This document shows positions 1-8,693 of a DNA stretch of 64,000 bases, one piece after another (position 1 is the first letter of the stretch; each line of letters opens with the position of its first letter). A model generated the notes under the pieces. That model worked only from the letters and a program-made list of their open reading frames with translations, was not told where the DNA came from and made no database searches. A program made the translations under genes and the position numbers. Source of the DNA: Haloferax marisrubri (lineage in GTDB: Archaea; Halobacteriota; Halobacteria; Halobacteriales; Haloferacaceae). The DNA is taken from the NCBI RefSeq assembly GCF_001469875.2, contig NZ_LOPW02000006.1, positions 89,910-153,909 on the forward strand, given 5' to 3'.

Positions 1-198
1 GGCGCGGTCCTCGACGAGATGCTCGCCGAGGGCGATCCGGTCGTCCTGATGGGCAACACCGTCGACGACTTCATGCGCGACATGGAGGTCGCCATCGCCG
101 AGCGAATCGCGGCGTACAGGGATACGACGGTCGCCGAGGGTGCGGACTCCGTGGCGGCGGTCCCGAGCCACACCGTGCTCGACTCGACCGACAGCTGA
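1..198 (+). CDS. C-terminal fragment of an unidentified protein
   Basis: An open frame runs from the window edge to a TGA at 196-198, giving 65 residues of a protein that begins upstream. The fragment is acidic and alanine-rich, with a short predicted helix around VDDFMRDMEVAIAER and a disordered-looking tail ending in DSTDS. Third positions are almost all G or C, as in its neighbours, so the frame is real. I do not recognise the family from this tail and assign no function. The gap to the next gene carries that gene's promoter. Confidence 0.6.
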   Translation, partial: GAVLDEMLAEGDPVVLMGNTVDDFMRDMEVAIAERIAAYRDTTVAEGADSVAAVPSHTVLDSTDS

Positions 199-295
199 GT
201 TCCGAGTTCGAACGACGACAGGACTGGACGGTATCGTGGCCCACACTTTTGATTTCGGTGATTCTCGATTCCTTAGATTCGGAAATCACGCCCCC

Positions 296-336
296 TTTAT
301 ATGCTCTCGGCGGTCGTCCGTTCATTTGTTAGGTGA
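296..336 (+). promoter_or_regulatory. TATA box and ribosome binding site of the DoxX gene
   Basis: TTTATAT at 296-302 is followed about 40 bases later by the ATG at 343, so a short leader of about 20 bases is expected. GGTGA at 332-336, six bases before the ATG, fits a Shine-Dalgarno site. This differs from the mostly leaderless genes in the window. It is a pattern reading only. Confidence 0.45.
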
Positions 337-342
337 AAGACA

Positions 343-870
343 ATGGCCGCTAACTCACAAATCGAGATGCTGGGGAACAGAATGGACTTCGACTACTCGC
401 AGGGCGTCACGGGCTACGTGCTCGTGCTGACTCGCCTCATCACCGGCTACTGGTTCCTCCACGCCGGTGTGACGAAGATCGTCGGCGAGCCGTTCAACGC
501 CGCAGGCTACCTCGCGAACGCCCCCGCCGCCTCGCCGCTGCAGGGCTTCTTCGCGTGGGCCGCCGCGACCCCGTGGCTCCTCGACTTCACGAACTTCATG
601 ATTCCGTGGGGTGAGGCTCTCATCGGTCTCGGGCTCCTCGTGGGCGCACTCGTCCGGCTCGCCGCCTTCTTCGGCGGCGTCCTGATGGTGTTCTTCTACC
701 TCGGGAACGCCGACTGGAGCCACGGACTGGTCAACGGCGACCTGTTCGGCCTCATGATGTTCGCCATCGTCGGCACCCTCGCCGCGGGCCGCATCCTCGG
801 CCTCGACGTCATCATCGAGAAGATGGAGTTCGTCCGCCAGCGCCCCGCGCTCAAGTACCTCCTCGGCTGA
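343..870 (+). CDS. DoxX family membrane protein
   Basis: This 175-residue protein is hydrophobic, with about four membrane segments. It matches the DoxX / DoxD-like pattern: an early segment with TRLITGYWFLHAGVTKI, a central PWGEALIGLGLLVG segment, then FFGGVLMVFFYLG and a last segment near GLMMFAIVGTLAAGRI. DoxX proteins are small quinone-linked or redox-associated membrane proteins; DoxD is a subunit of thiosulfate:quinone oxidoreductase in Acidianus. The substrate of this copy cannot be told. No partner subunit lies beside it. The ATG at 343 is preceded by a purine-rich ribosome binding site, which fixes the start. Confidence 0.8.
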   Translation: MAANSQIEMLGNRMDFDYSQGVTGYVLVLTRLITGYWFLHAGVTKIVGEPFNAAGYLANAPAASPLQGFFAWAAATPWLLDFTNFMIPWGEALIGLGLLVGALVRLAAFFGGVLMVFFYLGNADWSHGLVNGDLFGLMMFAIVGTLAAGRILGLDVIIEKMEFVRQRPALKYLLG

Positions 871-994
871 GCGGGACCGTCCTTCCCCCGCGCGGCCGTG
901 TCGGTGCGCCGCGGTGACCACCAACGCCACCGCACCCGGCGCGCTTCGGCGAGACGCGAGACGAGAACTGAGAGACGAGACTGATTTTCTCCGA

Positions 995-1963
995 TTACTT
1001 CCTATCGAGCCTGCTGAGGCCCTGCCAAATCGCTTCGATGAGCTTCGTCTCCCCGTCGAGTTCGTCCGTCGCGTCGTCTTCTCCCGCCGTCTCGCCCTCA
1101 CTTTTGACCTCCTCCCAACCCCGAGCGATGGCGTCTTCGAGGACCGAAAGCGAGTGGTTCTCGAAGTTGTTCATGCCTCGGAACGATTCGAGCGCCGCGA
1201 CGGCCTCGTCGTCGAACTCGCCGCTCGGGGTCCCGTCGTAGAAGCCGAGCTCCGACAGCGTTTCGAGGACCGCCTCGGCAGTCTCGCCCGACAGCGACAT
1301 GGTTTCGGCGGGCGCTTCGCGCTCCAAGAGCGTGATGTCGTACAGCTTGAACACGCGTTCGAGTTCGTCTATCGGGTGGGCGTGGTCGTCGACGCGCACG
1401 TCGACCCAGCGGTCGTTGCCGCCGTCGTAGCCCCCCTCGGGCTTGGCGATGTACATCGCTGCGGACTGCTCGCCGCGCTTGTCGCCGCCGGCGTCGTTGC
1501 CGGCGTGGAGTGCGGCGAGCAGGCGTTCCGGGAGGCCGCCGTCGGTCGTCTCGAACGCCTCGGCCATCGCGTCGAGCGTCGCCTCGTTTTCGAGGATGTT
1601 CCCCTGGACGGTGTAGTGGTCGCCCTGAATGTCGCCGGCCACGTCGAAGCACTCGTCGCCGGTGAACGCCGCGACGCTCCCGTCGCCCCCGACGACGCCG
1701 ACCTGCCTGCTCGGGGCCTCGTCGTCGGCGTCGGTCAGTTCGGCGACGACTTCCTCGGCCGAGTGGCCGTCGCGCAGGAGGTCCAATCCGTCGGGGCCGT
1801 AGGCGACGTTCGCGAAGCTCTGGGTGGCGATTGCGCCGGCGTCCGCGCTGACGAACGGGACGACGGAGCCGACGCTCACGAACTTCGACTGGACGGCCAC
1901 GCCGACGGCGTCCTGTTCGGGGTCGCGGGCGACGATTGAGAAGGTCGACGGTCGCGGTGTCAT
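995..1963 (-). CDS. DUF1028 family protein with C-terminal peptidoglycan-binding-like domain
   Basis: The 322-residue protein begins TFSIVARDPEQDAVGVAVQS and continues with a glycine- and serine-rich core (GAIATQSFANVAYGPDGLDLL), the signature of DUF1028, a family with an Ntn-hydrolase-like fold and no settled reaction. Residues of about 230-290 (LSELGFYDGTPSGEFDDEAV) resemble the small peptidoglycan-binding-like domain often attached to DUF1028. The last 50 residues are acidic and low in complexity. It is transcribed alone, convergent with the DoxX gene. DUF1028 genes often lie near amino-acid or peptide catabolism genes, but nothing here tests that. Confidence 0.8.
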   Translation of the reverse strand: MTPRPSTFSIVARDPEQDAVGVAVQSKFVSVGSVVPFVSADAGAIATQSFANVAYGPDGLDLLRDGHSAEEVVAELTDADDEAPSRQVGVVGGDGSVAAFTGDECFDVAGDIQGDHYTVQGNILENEATLDAMAEAFETTDGGLPERLLAALHAGNDAGGDKRGEQSAAMYIAKPEGGYDGGNDRWVDVRVDDHAHPIDELERVFKLYDITLLEREAPAETMSLSGETAEAVLETLSELGFYDGTPSGEFDDEAVAALESFRGMNNFENHSLSVLEDAIARGWEEVKSEGETAGEDDATDELDGETKLIEAIWQGLSRLDRK

Positions 1964-2057
1964 GGTCCGAACCGACGGACGCCGGGCGAATAAGGGTTCA
2001 CGTTCCGGTGGACCAGCCGGCCACGTTCGGTCGGGGTCGAAGCCGGGGTCGAGGTCG

Positions 2058-2657
2058 CTACGCCGAGATGCGGTCGATGTGCGAGTCGATGGCCGCCCGG
2101 AGCGACTCGATTGGCTCGTCGGGCTCGAACACCGTCAGCCGGCGGGCGCGCGTCCCGGTCAGAATCGAGAGGAACAGTTCGGCCTCGGCCTCGGGGTCGA
2201 TTGCTTCGAACTCGCCGGCTTCGATTCCGCGTTCGATGATATCCCGCAGGTGCGCCGTGAGTTCCTCGTCGATGCGGCGGTACTCCTCGCGGTACTCCTC
2301 GTCGTGCCGGGCGTTCACCCGCAGTTCGAACATCGAGAGCTGGAGTCGGTAGGCCTCCTCCGAGAGCGTCTCGGGCAGGAGCGTCTCGACCACCGTTTCG
2401 AGTTCCTCTCTGGGCGTGCGGTCCCCTCGCGGGAGGCCGTTCAGGAACTCCGCGAGCACGTAGTCGAGGAAGTCGACCAGGAGTTCGTCTTTCCCGTCGT
2501 AGTGATAGTACAGGAGCGCCTTGCTGTTCTCGAACTCGTCGGCGATGTCCTGGGTCGTCAGGTTGCCGTAGCCGTGTTTCTGTAACGCCCTGTACGTCGC
2601 CTCCATGATGCGCCGCTTCGCCGGCTCCAGCTCCTCGGCGCGCCCGTCCCGCGTCAT
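2058..2657 (-). CDS. TetR/AcrR family transcriptional regulator
   Basis: The N-terminus of this 199-residue protein is a typical TetR DNA-binding domain: IMEATYRALQKHGYGNLTTQDIADEF followed by SKALLYYHYDGKDELL (residues about 15-65). The remainder is a helical ligand-binding domain with DPEAEAELFLSILTGTRARRL near the C-terminus. The architecture is complete and of usual length. It sits back to back with the iron-type binding lipoprotein, so it may control that gene, itself, or a distant efflux gene. The dyad before the lipoprotein gene looks like a DtxR-type site rather than a TetR operator. The ligand is unknown. Confidence 0.85.
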   Translation of the reverse strand: MTRDGRAEELEPAKRRIMEATYRALQKHGYGNLTTQDIADEFENSKALLYYHYDGKDELLVDFLDYVLAEFLNGLPRGDRTPREELETVVETLLPETLSEEAYRLQLSMFELRVNARHDEEYREEYRRIDEELTAHLRDIIERGIEAGEFEAIDPEAEAELFLSILTGTRARRLTVFEPDEPIESLRAAIDSHIDRISA

Positions 2658-2740
2658 GCTCAGGGGGTTCTCGTTGGACGGAGGTGTCGCTTTCGGGTCG
2701 TCGCGGGAGACTCTCCCCGACAGACGAACGTCCGAAGCAT

Positions 2741-2765
2741 CTTTATAACTTTAGGCTAGCCTAAA
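2741..2765 (+). promoter_or_regulatory. TATA box and DtxR/IdeR-like iron operator
   Basis: TTTATAA at 2742-2748 is followed directly by a perfect 16-base palindrome, TTTAGGCTAGCCTAAA, at 2750-2765, ending three bases before the ATG at 2769. It contains the TTAGG...CCTAA half-sites typical of DtxR/IdeR/SirR iron-dependent repressors, a family known in haloarchaea. A repressor here would cover the transcription start of a leaderless mRNA. Confidence 0.75.
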
Positions 2766-2768
2766 AAT

Positions 2769-4049
2769 ATGGCAGACGAAGACAGCCACGGACCGGAGCC
2801 AACGCGGCGACGGTATCTCAAGTACGGAAGCGCGGTCGCCGCGGGCGGACTGCTCGCCGGTTGCACGGGCGATTCGACGGACTCGACGACGACCGAGACC
2901 GCCGGCGTGACGGGTGATGCGACCGCGACGGCGTCGACCGCCGAGACGGAGCCTCCGACCGAATCCGAGACGAGCGACGGGTCGTACTCGGTGTCGATGG
3001 CCCCGGTCGGCGAGGTCGAGTTCGACGCCGTGCCGGAAAGCGCCCTGACCTACTATCCGGTCTCGGCCGACGCGGCGGTCGCCTTCGGCCACGGCGACGC
3101 CATCACCGGTATCGGCTACGACAAGGAACTGTTCGGCAACACGGTCGACTACTACTACGACGCGCTCGACGGCGTGGACTTCGAGTGGGAGGACCTCGGC
3201 CGCGTCACGCCGGCGTCCAACCCGAACGCCCTCGACAGGGAGCTGTTCTACGAACTGGACAGCGACGTTCACTTCCTCGACCCGTGTCTCCTCCGGAGTA
3301 GCTCCTTCGACTGGACCGAAGACGAGGTGGCGTCAATCGCGACCGACGTGGGGCCGTGGTTCGGCAACTACTACAGCCGGACGAACGCCGAACCGCCGGA
3401 ACCCTGCCGCGACCGCTACGAGCACTACACGCTCTGGGAGTATCTCGGCCACATCGCGGCGGTGTTCCGGGAGGAAGAGCGCTACCGGGCGTTCAAGTCG
3501 CTCCGGGACGACCTCGTCGCCCGGATACGGGCGGACCTCCCGCCGGCGTCCGAGCGACCGTCCCTCGCGGTCGTCGCCTACACCGGCGGGACGTTCTGGC
3601 CGTACGACTTCACGGAGGACGGCTACCTCTGGGCACACCTCCGCCCGTTCGGGATGCAGAACGCGTTCGCGGCGACCGACGCCGAGACCGGGTCGGGCGG
3701 TTCGTACGACTACGAGGCGATGGTCGAGACCGCGCCCGACGTCGTCCTCCGGTACTGGGGGACCGCGCTCGGCGACTCGTTCCGCTCGAACCGCGAGGAG
3801 GTGCTTTCGGACCCCCTCGCTGACGAGGTGCCCGCGTTCCGCGACGGCCGGTACTACCCGTCCGGAAACGGGATGCAGGGACCGATTATGAACCTGTTCC
3901 AGTTGGAGATGACCGCCAAACAGCTCTTCCCCGACCGGTTCGGGGTGTGGCCCGGCTACGGCGACGGCGAGTCGTACCCCAAGATTCCGGCGGGAGAACG
4001 CCTGTTCGACCGCGGCCGCGTCGCCGATATCGTCGCCGGCGAGTTCTGA
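2769..4049 (+). CDS. Iron-siderophore-type ABC transporter substrate-binding lipoprotein
   Basis: A Tat signal (RRRYLK, residues 13-18) and a lipobox ending at Cys32 (LLAGC) mark this 426-residue protein as a lipoprotein exported folded by the Tat route and anchored outside the membrane. A Thr/Glu-rich linker of about 50 residues follows, then a periplasmic-binding-protein fold of the ferric-siderophore / cobalamin (FepB/BtuF) class, with segments such as DAITGIGYDKELFG and YEAMVETAPDVVLRYWG. The iron-type palindrome at its start supports uptake of chelated iron. No permease or ATPase gene is adjacent, so it must use a transporter encoded elsewhere. The start at 2769 fits a leaderless mRNA. 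Confidence 0.8.
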   Translation: MADEDSHGPEPTRRRYLKYGSAVAAGGLLAGCTGDSTDSTTTETAGVTGDATATASTAETEPPTESETSDGSYSVSMAPVGEVEFDAVPESALTYYPVSADAAVAFGHGDAITGIGYDKELFGNTVDYYYDALDGVDFEWEDLGRVTPASNPNALDRELFYELDSDVHFLDPCLLRSSSFDWTEDEVASIATDVGPWFGNYYSRTNAEPPEPCRDRYEHYTLWEYLGHIAAVFREEERYRAFKSLRDDLVARIRADLPPASERPSLAVVAYTGGTFWPYDFTEDGYLWAHLRPFGMQNAFAATDAETGSGGSYDYEAMVETAPDVVLRYWGTALGDSFRSNREEVLSDPLADEVPAFRDGRYYPSGNGMQGPIMNLFQLEMTAKQLFPDRFGVWPGYGDGESYPKIPAGERLFDRGRVADIVAGEF

Positions 4050-4198
4050 CGGACGGCCGAGTTCGACCGACGGTCGCTCGCCGCCCGTCAGAACTCGGTC
4101 GCCTCCGTCGAATCGCGGTTCTCCGTTATTAGATTCGAAATCGACCCGTGTTTTCACCGGCCCTAACTATAGAGGTCGAACTTATGTGCCGGCGCGAG

Positions 4199-4216
4199 AG
4201 TTACTATTTGGTAACT
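4199..4216 (+). promoter_or_regulatory. Dyad at the expected transcription start of the histidine kinase gene
   Basis: AGTTAC and GTAACT form perfect 6-base arms around a 6-base spacer, ending four bases before the ATG at 4221. A CTTATG box at 4181-4186 would place transcription initiation within the dyad. This is a candidate operator; the protein that would bind it is unknown. Confidence 0.4.
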
Positions 4217-4220
4217 ACTG

Positions 4221-6434
4221 ATGACGACCTCGGAATCTCCTCATATCGTCTACGTTGACGACGATACGGCGCTCTTGGACCTCGGCGAGACGTACCTTCG
4301 AAAGCTCTCTTCGTTCGAGGTGACGACCTGCTCGGACCCCGAGGCCGCGCTCGATATCGTTCGTGATTCCGAGATTGACTGCGTGGTCAGCGACTACGAT
4401 ATGCCGGCGATGACCGGCGTCGAACTCCTCGAAGCGGTCCGCGAGGAACACGGCTCGCTCCCTTTCATCCTCTTTACCGGCAAGGGGAGCGAGGAAGTCG
4501 CGAGCGACGCCATCTCCGCGGGCGTCACCGACTACCTGCAGAAACAGCCCTCGTCCGAGCAGTACGAACTGCTCGTCAACCGCATCGAAAACAGCGTCTC
4601 GGAGCACCGGGCGACCCGTCGCGCGGAGCGCTACGAGACCGTCCTCGAAGCTCTCGGCTACCCCGTCTACGTCGTCGACGAGCGCGGGCAGTTCACCTAC
4701 GTGAACGACGCCTTCGCGGACCTCTCGGGCTACGCCGTCGAGGAGATTCTCGGGAGCGGCCCGGAACTCGTGAAGGACGACGGAGACGTGCGGAAGGCGG
4801 CCGGCGAGCTCGGGGGGATTCTCTCGTCGAGCGGCCCGGACACGACCCAGTTCGAAATCGAGATACGGACCGCCGACGGCGAGGCGGTGCCGTGCCGCGA
4901 CCACATGGGCTATCTGCCTTACGAGGGCGAGGAGTTCCGCGGCTCGGTCGGTATCCTCCGGGACATCACCGGCGAGCAGGCCCGCCGGGACGAACTCGCG
5001 CGCGACGAGCACATCATCCGCGCCGCGGGCGACCCGGTCTACTCCCTCGACGCCGACGACCGCATCGAGTACGTCAACGACGCCTTCGCCGACCTCGTCG
5101 GCCACGACCGCGACCGCGTCCTCGGCTCGCACTTCTCGTCGTACCTCCCCGACGCGGACTACGAGACCTACGAGTCGCTCCGGGCGTCGCTCGGCGACGG
5201 CGCGGAGACAGACCGGCTCACCTTCGAGACGACGCTCCTCGCGTCGGACGGCGACGGCCGCGACCGCGTGCCCATGGAGTGTCACCTCGCGCTCCTGCAC
5301 GACGACGGTTGCGAGGTCGTCGGCACGACGGGCATCCTCCGGGACATCTCCGAGCGACTGGCGCAGGAGGCCGAACTGTCGCTGATGCGCCGCGCCATCG
5401 ACGAGGCCTCGGTCGGCATCACCATCACGGGCCCGGACGAGGACGACTATTCAATCGTCTACGCGAACGCCGCCTTCGAGGAACTCACCGGCTACGACGC
5501 CGACGAGATTCTCGGCGAGAACCACCGCGTCCTGCGGGGACCGGACACCGACGAGGAGGACTGCGAGCGGTTCCGCGAAGCCATCGCCGACGAGGTGCCG
5601 TGCAGTATCGAACTCCTCAACTACCGCCGCGACGGGACGCCGTTTTGGAACCAATGCGAGATAACGCCGGTCCGCGACGACGACGGGACCGTCACGAACT
5701 ACATCGGCTTCCAGCGCGAGGTGACCGAACGCAACGCCCGCCAGCGCCTGCTCGAACGGCAGAACGAGCGTCTCAGCGAGTTCACGCGCGTCGTCTCCCA
5801 CGACCTCCGGACGCCGCTCACGACCGCCCGGGGCTACTTCGATATCGTCGCCGAGTCGCCCGACGACGCGGACCCCGAGGACCTCCGAAAGCTCGGTCAG
5901 AGTCTGGACCGCGTCGAGGAACTGCTCTCGGACCTGACGATGCTCGCCACGCAGGGCGAGACTGTCGTCGAGACGGAGCCGCTCGACTTCCGGCGCGCGG
6001 CCGAGCGGGCGTGGGAGACCGTCCCGACCGCCGACGCCGAACTGCGGTTCGACCGGACGGACGGCGGCGCGTCGTCGACCGTCGCGGCCGACGAGAGCAG
6101 GCTCCGACAGCTCCTCGAAAACCTGTTCGAGAACGCCGTCGACCACGGTGGCTCCGAGGTGACGGTGACTGTCGGTCGGACTCATGACGGCTTCTACGTC
6201 GAGGACGACGGCGACGGCTTTCCGGACGACCGCTCGCCCGCGGAGTGCTTCGAGACCGGCGTGAGCGAGCGCCGCGGCGGCGGCCTCGGCCTCGCTATCG
6301 TCAAGCGAATCGCGGCCGCCCACGACTGGACGCCGACCGCGGAGCGCGGTTCGACCGGCGGCGCTCGGTTCGTCTTCACCGAGTCGGCGACGGCCGCGAG
6401 ACCGTCCGCGCAGCGACAGCGGAGCGACGACTGA
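4221..6434 (+). CDS. Hybrid sensor histidine kinase: REC, three PAS domains, HisKA, HATPase
   Basis: This is a 737-residue soluble signalling kinase. Residues 1-125 form a response-regulator receiver domain with acidic pocket VDDD (12-15) and probable phosphoacceptor Asp58 (VVSDYDMP). Three PAS domains follow (about 137-255, 265-385, 390-510); each ends with a PAC motif such as GILRDITGEQ or GFQREVTER. The dimerisation domain carries the phosphorylatable His527 (RVVSHDLRTPL). The ATPase domain has an N-box (LLENLFENAVDHG) and G-boxes (VEDDGDGF and GGGLGLAIVKR). No membrane segments are visible, so it should sense a cytoplasmic signal such as redox state, oxygen or light. Receiver-first kinases of this type are common in haloarchaea. 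No dedicated output gene is adjacent. Confidence 0.9.
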   Translation: MTTSESPHIVYVDDDTALLDLGETYLRKLSSFEVTTCSDPEAALDIVRDSEIDCVVSDYDMPAMTGVELLEAVREEHGSLPFILFTGKGSEEVASDAISAGVTDYLQKQPSSEQYELLVNRIENSVSEHRATRRAERYETVLEALGYPVYVVDERGQFTYVNDAFADLSGYAVEEILGSGPELVKDDGDVRKAAGELGGILSSSGPDTTQFEIEIRTADGEAVPCRDHMGYLPYEGEEFRGSVGILRDITGEQARRDELARDEHIIRAAGDPVYSLDADDRIEYVNDAFADLVGHDRDRVLGSHFSSYLPDADYETYESLRASLGDGAETDRLTFETTLLASDGDGRDRVPMECHLALLHDDGCEVVGTTGILRDISERLAQEAELSLMRRAIDEASVGITITGPDEDDYSIVYANAAFEELTGYDADEILGENHRVLRGPDTDEEDCERFREAIADEVPCSIELLNYRRDGTPFWNQCEITPVRDDDGTVTNYIGFQREVTERNARQRLLERQNERLSEFTRVVSHDLRTPLTTARGYFDIVAESPDDADPEDLRKLGQSLDRVEELLSDLTMLATQGETVVETEPLDFRRAAERAWETVPTADAELRFDRTDGGASSTVAADESRLRQLLENLFENAVDHGGSEVTVTVGRTHDGFYVEDDGDGFPDDRSPAECFETGVSERRGGGLGLAIVKRIAAAHDWTPTAERGSTGGARFVFTESATAARPSAQRQRSDD

Positions 6435-6444
6435 CACAGCCCCG

Positions 6445-6463
6445 TCTACAATTTCTACAATTT
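6445..6463. repeat. Tandem TCTACAATT element
   Basis: Two perfect 9-base copies of TCTACAATT (6445-6453 and 6454-6462) lie just after the kinase gene and about 100 bases before the short ORF that precedes hyuA. The core TACAATTT-n-TACAATTT recurs at 11397-11413 with one mismatch. The AT-rich element stands out in GC-rich surroundings. Confidence 0.6.
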
Positions 6464-6561
6464 CCACACTTTTCGGGCGACTGCGCCCGGTTCGTCACGC
6501 GCTCGTGGCTCGTGGCGGTCGTCCGCACATCCTTAAGAACCCCTCCGAGAGTTAGACACTC

Positions 6562-6678
6562 ATGGTCACGAATCGCATCACGGTGTCGCTTGACGAGGAC
6601 GCCCGCGAGGCGCTCATCGCCGTCTGGCTCGGCCTCCGAACGCTCTATACGGTCGTGACCGATATGGAGGTGTTCTGA
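6562..6678 (+). CDS. 38-residue ORF with a ribbon-helix-helix-like N-terminus, possibly truncated
   Basis: The ORF reads MVTNRITVSLDEDAREAL followed by a hydrophobic stretch (IAVWLGLRTLYTVV) and stops at 6676-6678. Its first 18 residues look like the beta-strand and first helix of a CopG/ribbon-helix-helix regulator. The usual second helix and the turn with Gly-x-Ser are missing, so it may be a broken regulator or a leader peptide. Its TGA overlaps the hyuA ATG by one base, which favours translational coupling. A CTTAAG-like box at 6532-6537, about 25 bases upstream, would give a leaderless mRNA. Whether it is translated cannot be shown here. Confidence 0.45.
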   Translation: MVTNRITVSLDEDAREALIAVWLGLRTLYTVVTDMEVF

Positions 6679-8693
6679 TGGATTCCGAGACGCGAATCGG
6701 CGTCGACGTCGGCGGCACCTTCACCGACGTGGCGCTGTTGACTCCCGAGGGCCGCCTCGTCACCGCGAAAGTCCCGAGCACGGACGACCAGAGCGTCGGC
6801 GTCGTCCGCGGCATCGAGAAGGCCTGCGACGACGCCGGCATCGACCCGGCCGAGGTCGACGCGTTCACCCACGCGATGACCGTCTCGGTCAACGCCCTCC
6901 TCGAAGACGACGGCGCGAAGACCGCGCTCGTCACTACCGAGGGCTTCCGCGACGTGCTCGAAATCGGCCGACAGGCCCGTCCCGACCTCTACGACGTGAC
7001 CGCCGACAAGCCCGCCCCGCTCGTCCCGCGCCGCCGCCGGTTCGAGGTGACGGAGCGGGCGACCGTCGAGGGCATTCAGACCGAAGTCGACGAGCGCGAG
7101 GTCCGCGCGCTCGCCGACGACATCCGTGACTCCGGCGCGGAGAGCGTCGCCGTCTCGCTCCTGCACGCCTACCAGCACCCCGAAAACGAGCGCGTCGTCG
7201 CCGACGTGCTCCGCGAGGAACTCGACGCGCCCGTCTCCGCCTCCCACGAGGTGCTCGCCGAGTTCCGCGAGTTCGAGCGAACCTCGACCACCGCGGTCGA
7301 CGCCTACGTGACGCCGGCCATCGACAGCTACCTCGGCCGCCTCGAATCGCGGGCCGCGGACCTCGGCGTCCCGGTCCCGAAAATCATGCAGGCCAACGGC
7401 GGCATCGCCCCGGCCGCGACCGTGCGCGAGCACGCCGTGACGACCACGATGTCCGGGCCGGCCGCGGGCGTCGTCGGCGCGGCGGAGACCGCGACCGATT
7501 CCGGCGACGGCCTCGCCGGCCTCGTCACCTTCGACATGGGCGGCACCTCCAGCGACGTGAGCCTCGTCCGCGACGGCGAGGTCGAGCGGACCACCGACGC
7601 CGAAATCAACGGCCGGCCCATCAAGACGCCGATGGTGGACGTGAACACCGTCGGCGCGGGCGGCGGCTCCATCGCGTGGGTCGACTCGGGCAACGCGCTC
7701 CGAGTCGGCCCGCGCTCGTCGGGCGCGAACCCCGGCCCGGCCTGCTACGGCCGCGGCGGCACCGAACCGACCGTGACGGACGCGAACGTCGTCCTCGGCT
7801 ACATCGGCGGCAGTTCCGCCCTCGGCGGCGAACTCTCTCTCGACGTGGACGCCGCCCGCGACGCGCTCGCGGGACTCGCCGACGAGGCCGGTCTGGACGA
7901 CGCGCTCGCGGCCGCTCGGGGCGTCTACCGCGTCGCCAACGCCAACATGACGCGGGCGATTCGCGCCGTGACGGTCGAGCGCGGCCACGACCCGCGGCAG
8001 TTCGGCCTCGTCGCCTTCGGCGGTGCCGGGCCGATGCACGCCGCCGCGCTCGCTGAGAGCCTCGATATCGAGACCGTGATTGTTCCGCGGGCCTGCGGTG
8101 TCCTCTCGGCGTACGGCCTGCTCGCGGCCGACCAGAAACACGACTCGGTGCGGACGCTCCGCCGCCCGCTTTCCGGCCTCGACGCCGCGGCAGTCGACGC
8201 CGCTTACGCCGATCTCGAAGCCGACACGCTCGAAGACGTAGCCGACCCCGCCGACGCGGCGGTCCAGCGCGCCGCCGACCTCCGGTACGTCGGACAGAGC
8301 TTCGAACTGACCGTCCCCGTCGGCGAGACGTTCGACGCCGAGGCGGTCGAAGCGCGGTTCCACGAGGCCCACGAGAGCGCCTACGGCTACCGCCTCGACG
8401 ACCCGGTCGAACTCGTCAACGTCCGGGCGACCGCCGCGGTCGAACGCGACCCGCTCGACGTGACCTACCGCGGCGGCGGCGACGCCCGAAAGGACACCCG
8501 CGAGGCCTTCTTCGACGGCGCGTTCCGCGAGACGCCCGTTTACGACCGCGACGGCCTCGGCGCGGGGACGACCGTCGAGGGGCCGGCCATCCTCGAACAG
8601 CACGAGAGCACCGTCGTCGTGCCGCCGGCGTGGGGCGGGACGGTCGGGGCCGACGGAACGCTCGTCCTCACCAGCGGGGGTGACGGCGAATGA
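6678..8693 (+). CDS. hyuA: Hydantoinase/oxoprolinase family protein, subunit A
   Basis: The 671-residue protein begins with an actin-like ATP-binding motif (RIGVDVGGTFTDVALL, residues 5-20). It carries the family landmarks FDMGGTSSDVSLV and VGAGGGSIAWVD in the centre and LVAFGGAGPMHAAALA later. This is HyuA, the ATP-hydrolysing subunit of N-methylhydantoinase, 5-oxoprolinase and acetone-carboxylase-type enzymes, which open cyclic amides or carboxylate ketones using ATP. The exact substrate is not decided by sequence at this level. It is translationally coupled to the preceding short ORF and, by an ATGA overlap, to hyuB. Confidence 0.9.
   Translation: MDSETRIGVDVGGTFTDVALLTPEGRLVTAKVPSTDDQSVGVVRGIEKACDDAGIDPAEVDAFTHAMTVSVNALLEDDGAKTALVTTEGFRDVLEIGRQARPDLYDVTADKPAPLVPRRRRFEVTERATVEGIQTEVDEREVRALADDIRDSGAESVAVSLLHAYQHPENERVVADVLREELDAPVSASHEVLAEFREFERTSTTAVDAYVTPAIDSYLGRLESRAADLGVPVPKIMQANGGIAPAATVREHAVTTTMSGPAAGVVGAAETATDSGDGLAGLVTFDMGGTSSDVSLVRDGEVERTTDAEINGRPIKTPMVDVNTVGAGGGSIAWVDSGNALRVGPRSSGANPGPACYGRGGTEPTVTDANVVLGYIGGSSALGGELSLDVDAARDALAGLADEAGLDDALAAARGVYRVANANMTRAIRAVTVERGHDPRQFGLVAFGGAGPMHAAALAESLDIETVIVPRACGVLSAYGLLAADQKHDSVRTLRRPLSGLDAAAVDAAYADLEADTLEDVADPADAAVQRAADLRYVGQSFELTVPVGETFDAEAVEARFHEAHESAYGYRLDDPVELVNVRATAAVERDPLDVTYRGGGDARKDTREAFFDGAFRETPVYDRDGLGAGTTVEGPAILEQHESTVVVPPAWGGTVGADGTLVLTSGGDGE

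Noticed and set aside
914..1939. Long + strand frame opposite the DUF1028 gene
   Set aside because: It is the complement shadow of a real minus-strand gene; its composition is valine- and arginine-rich, with no domain.
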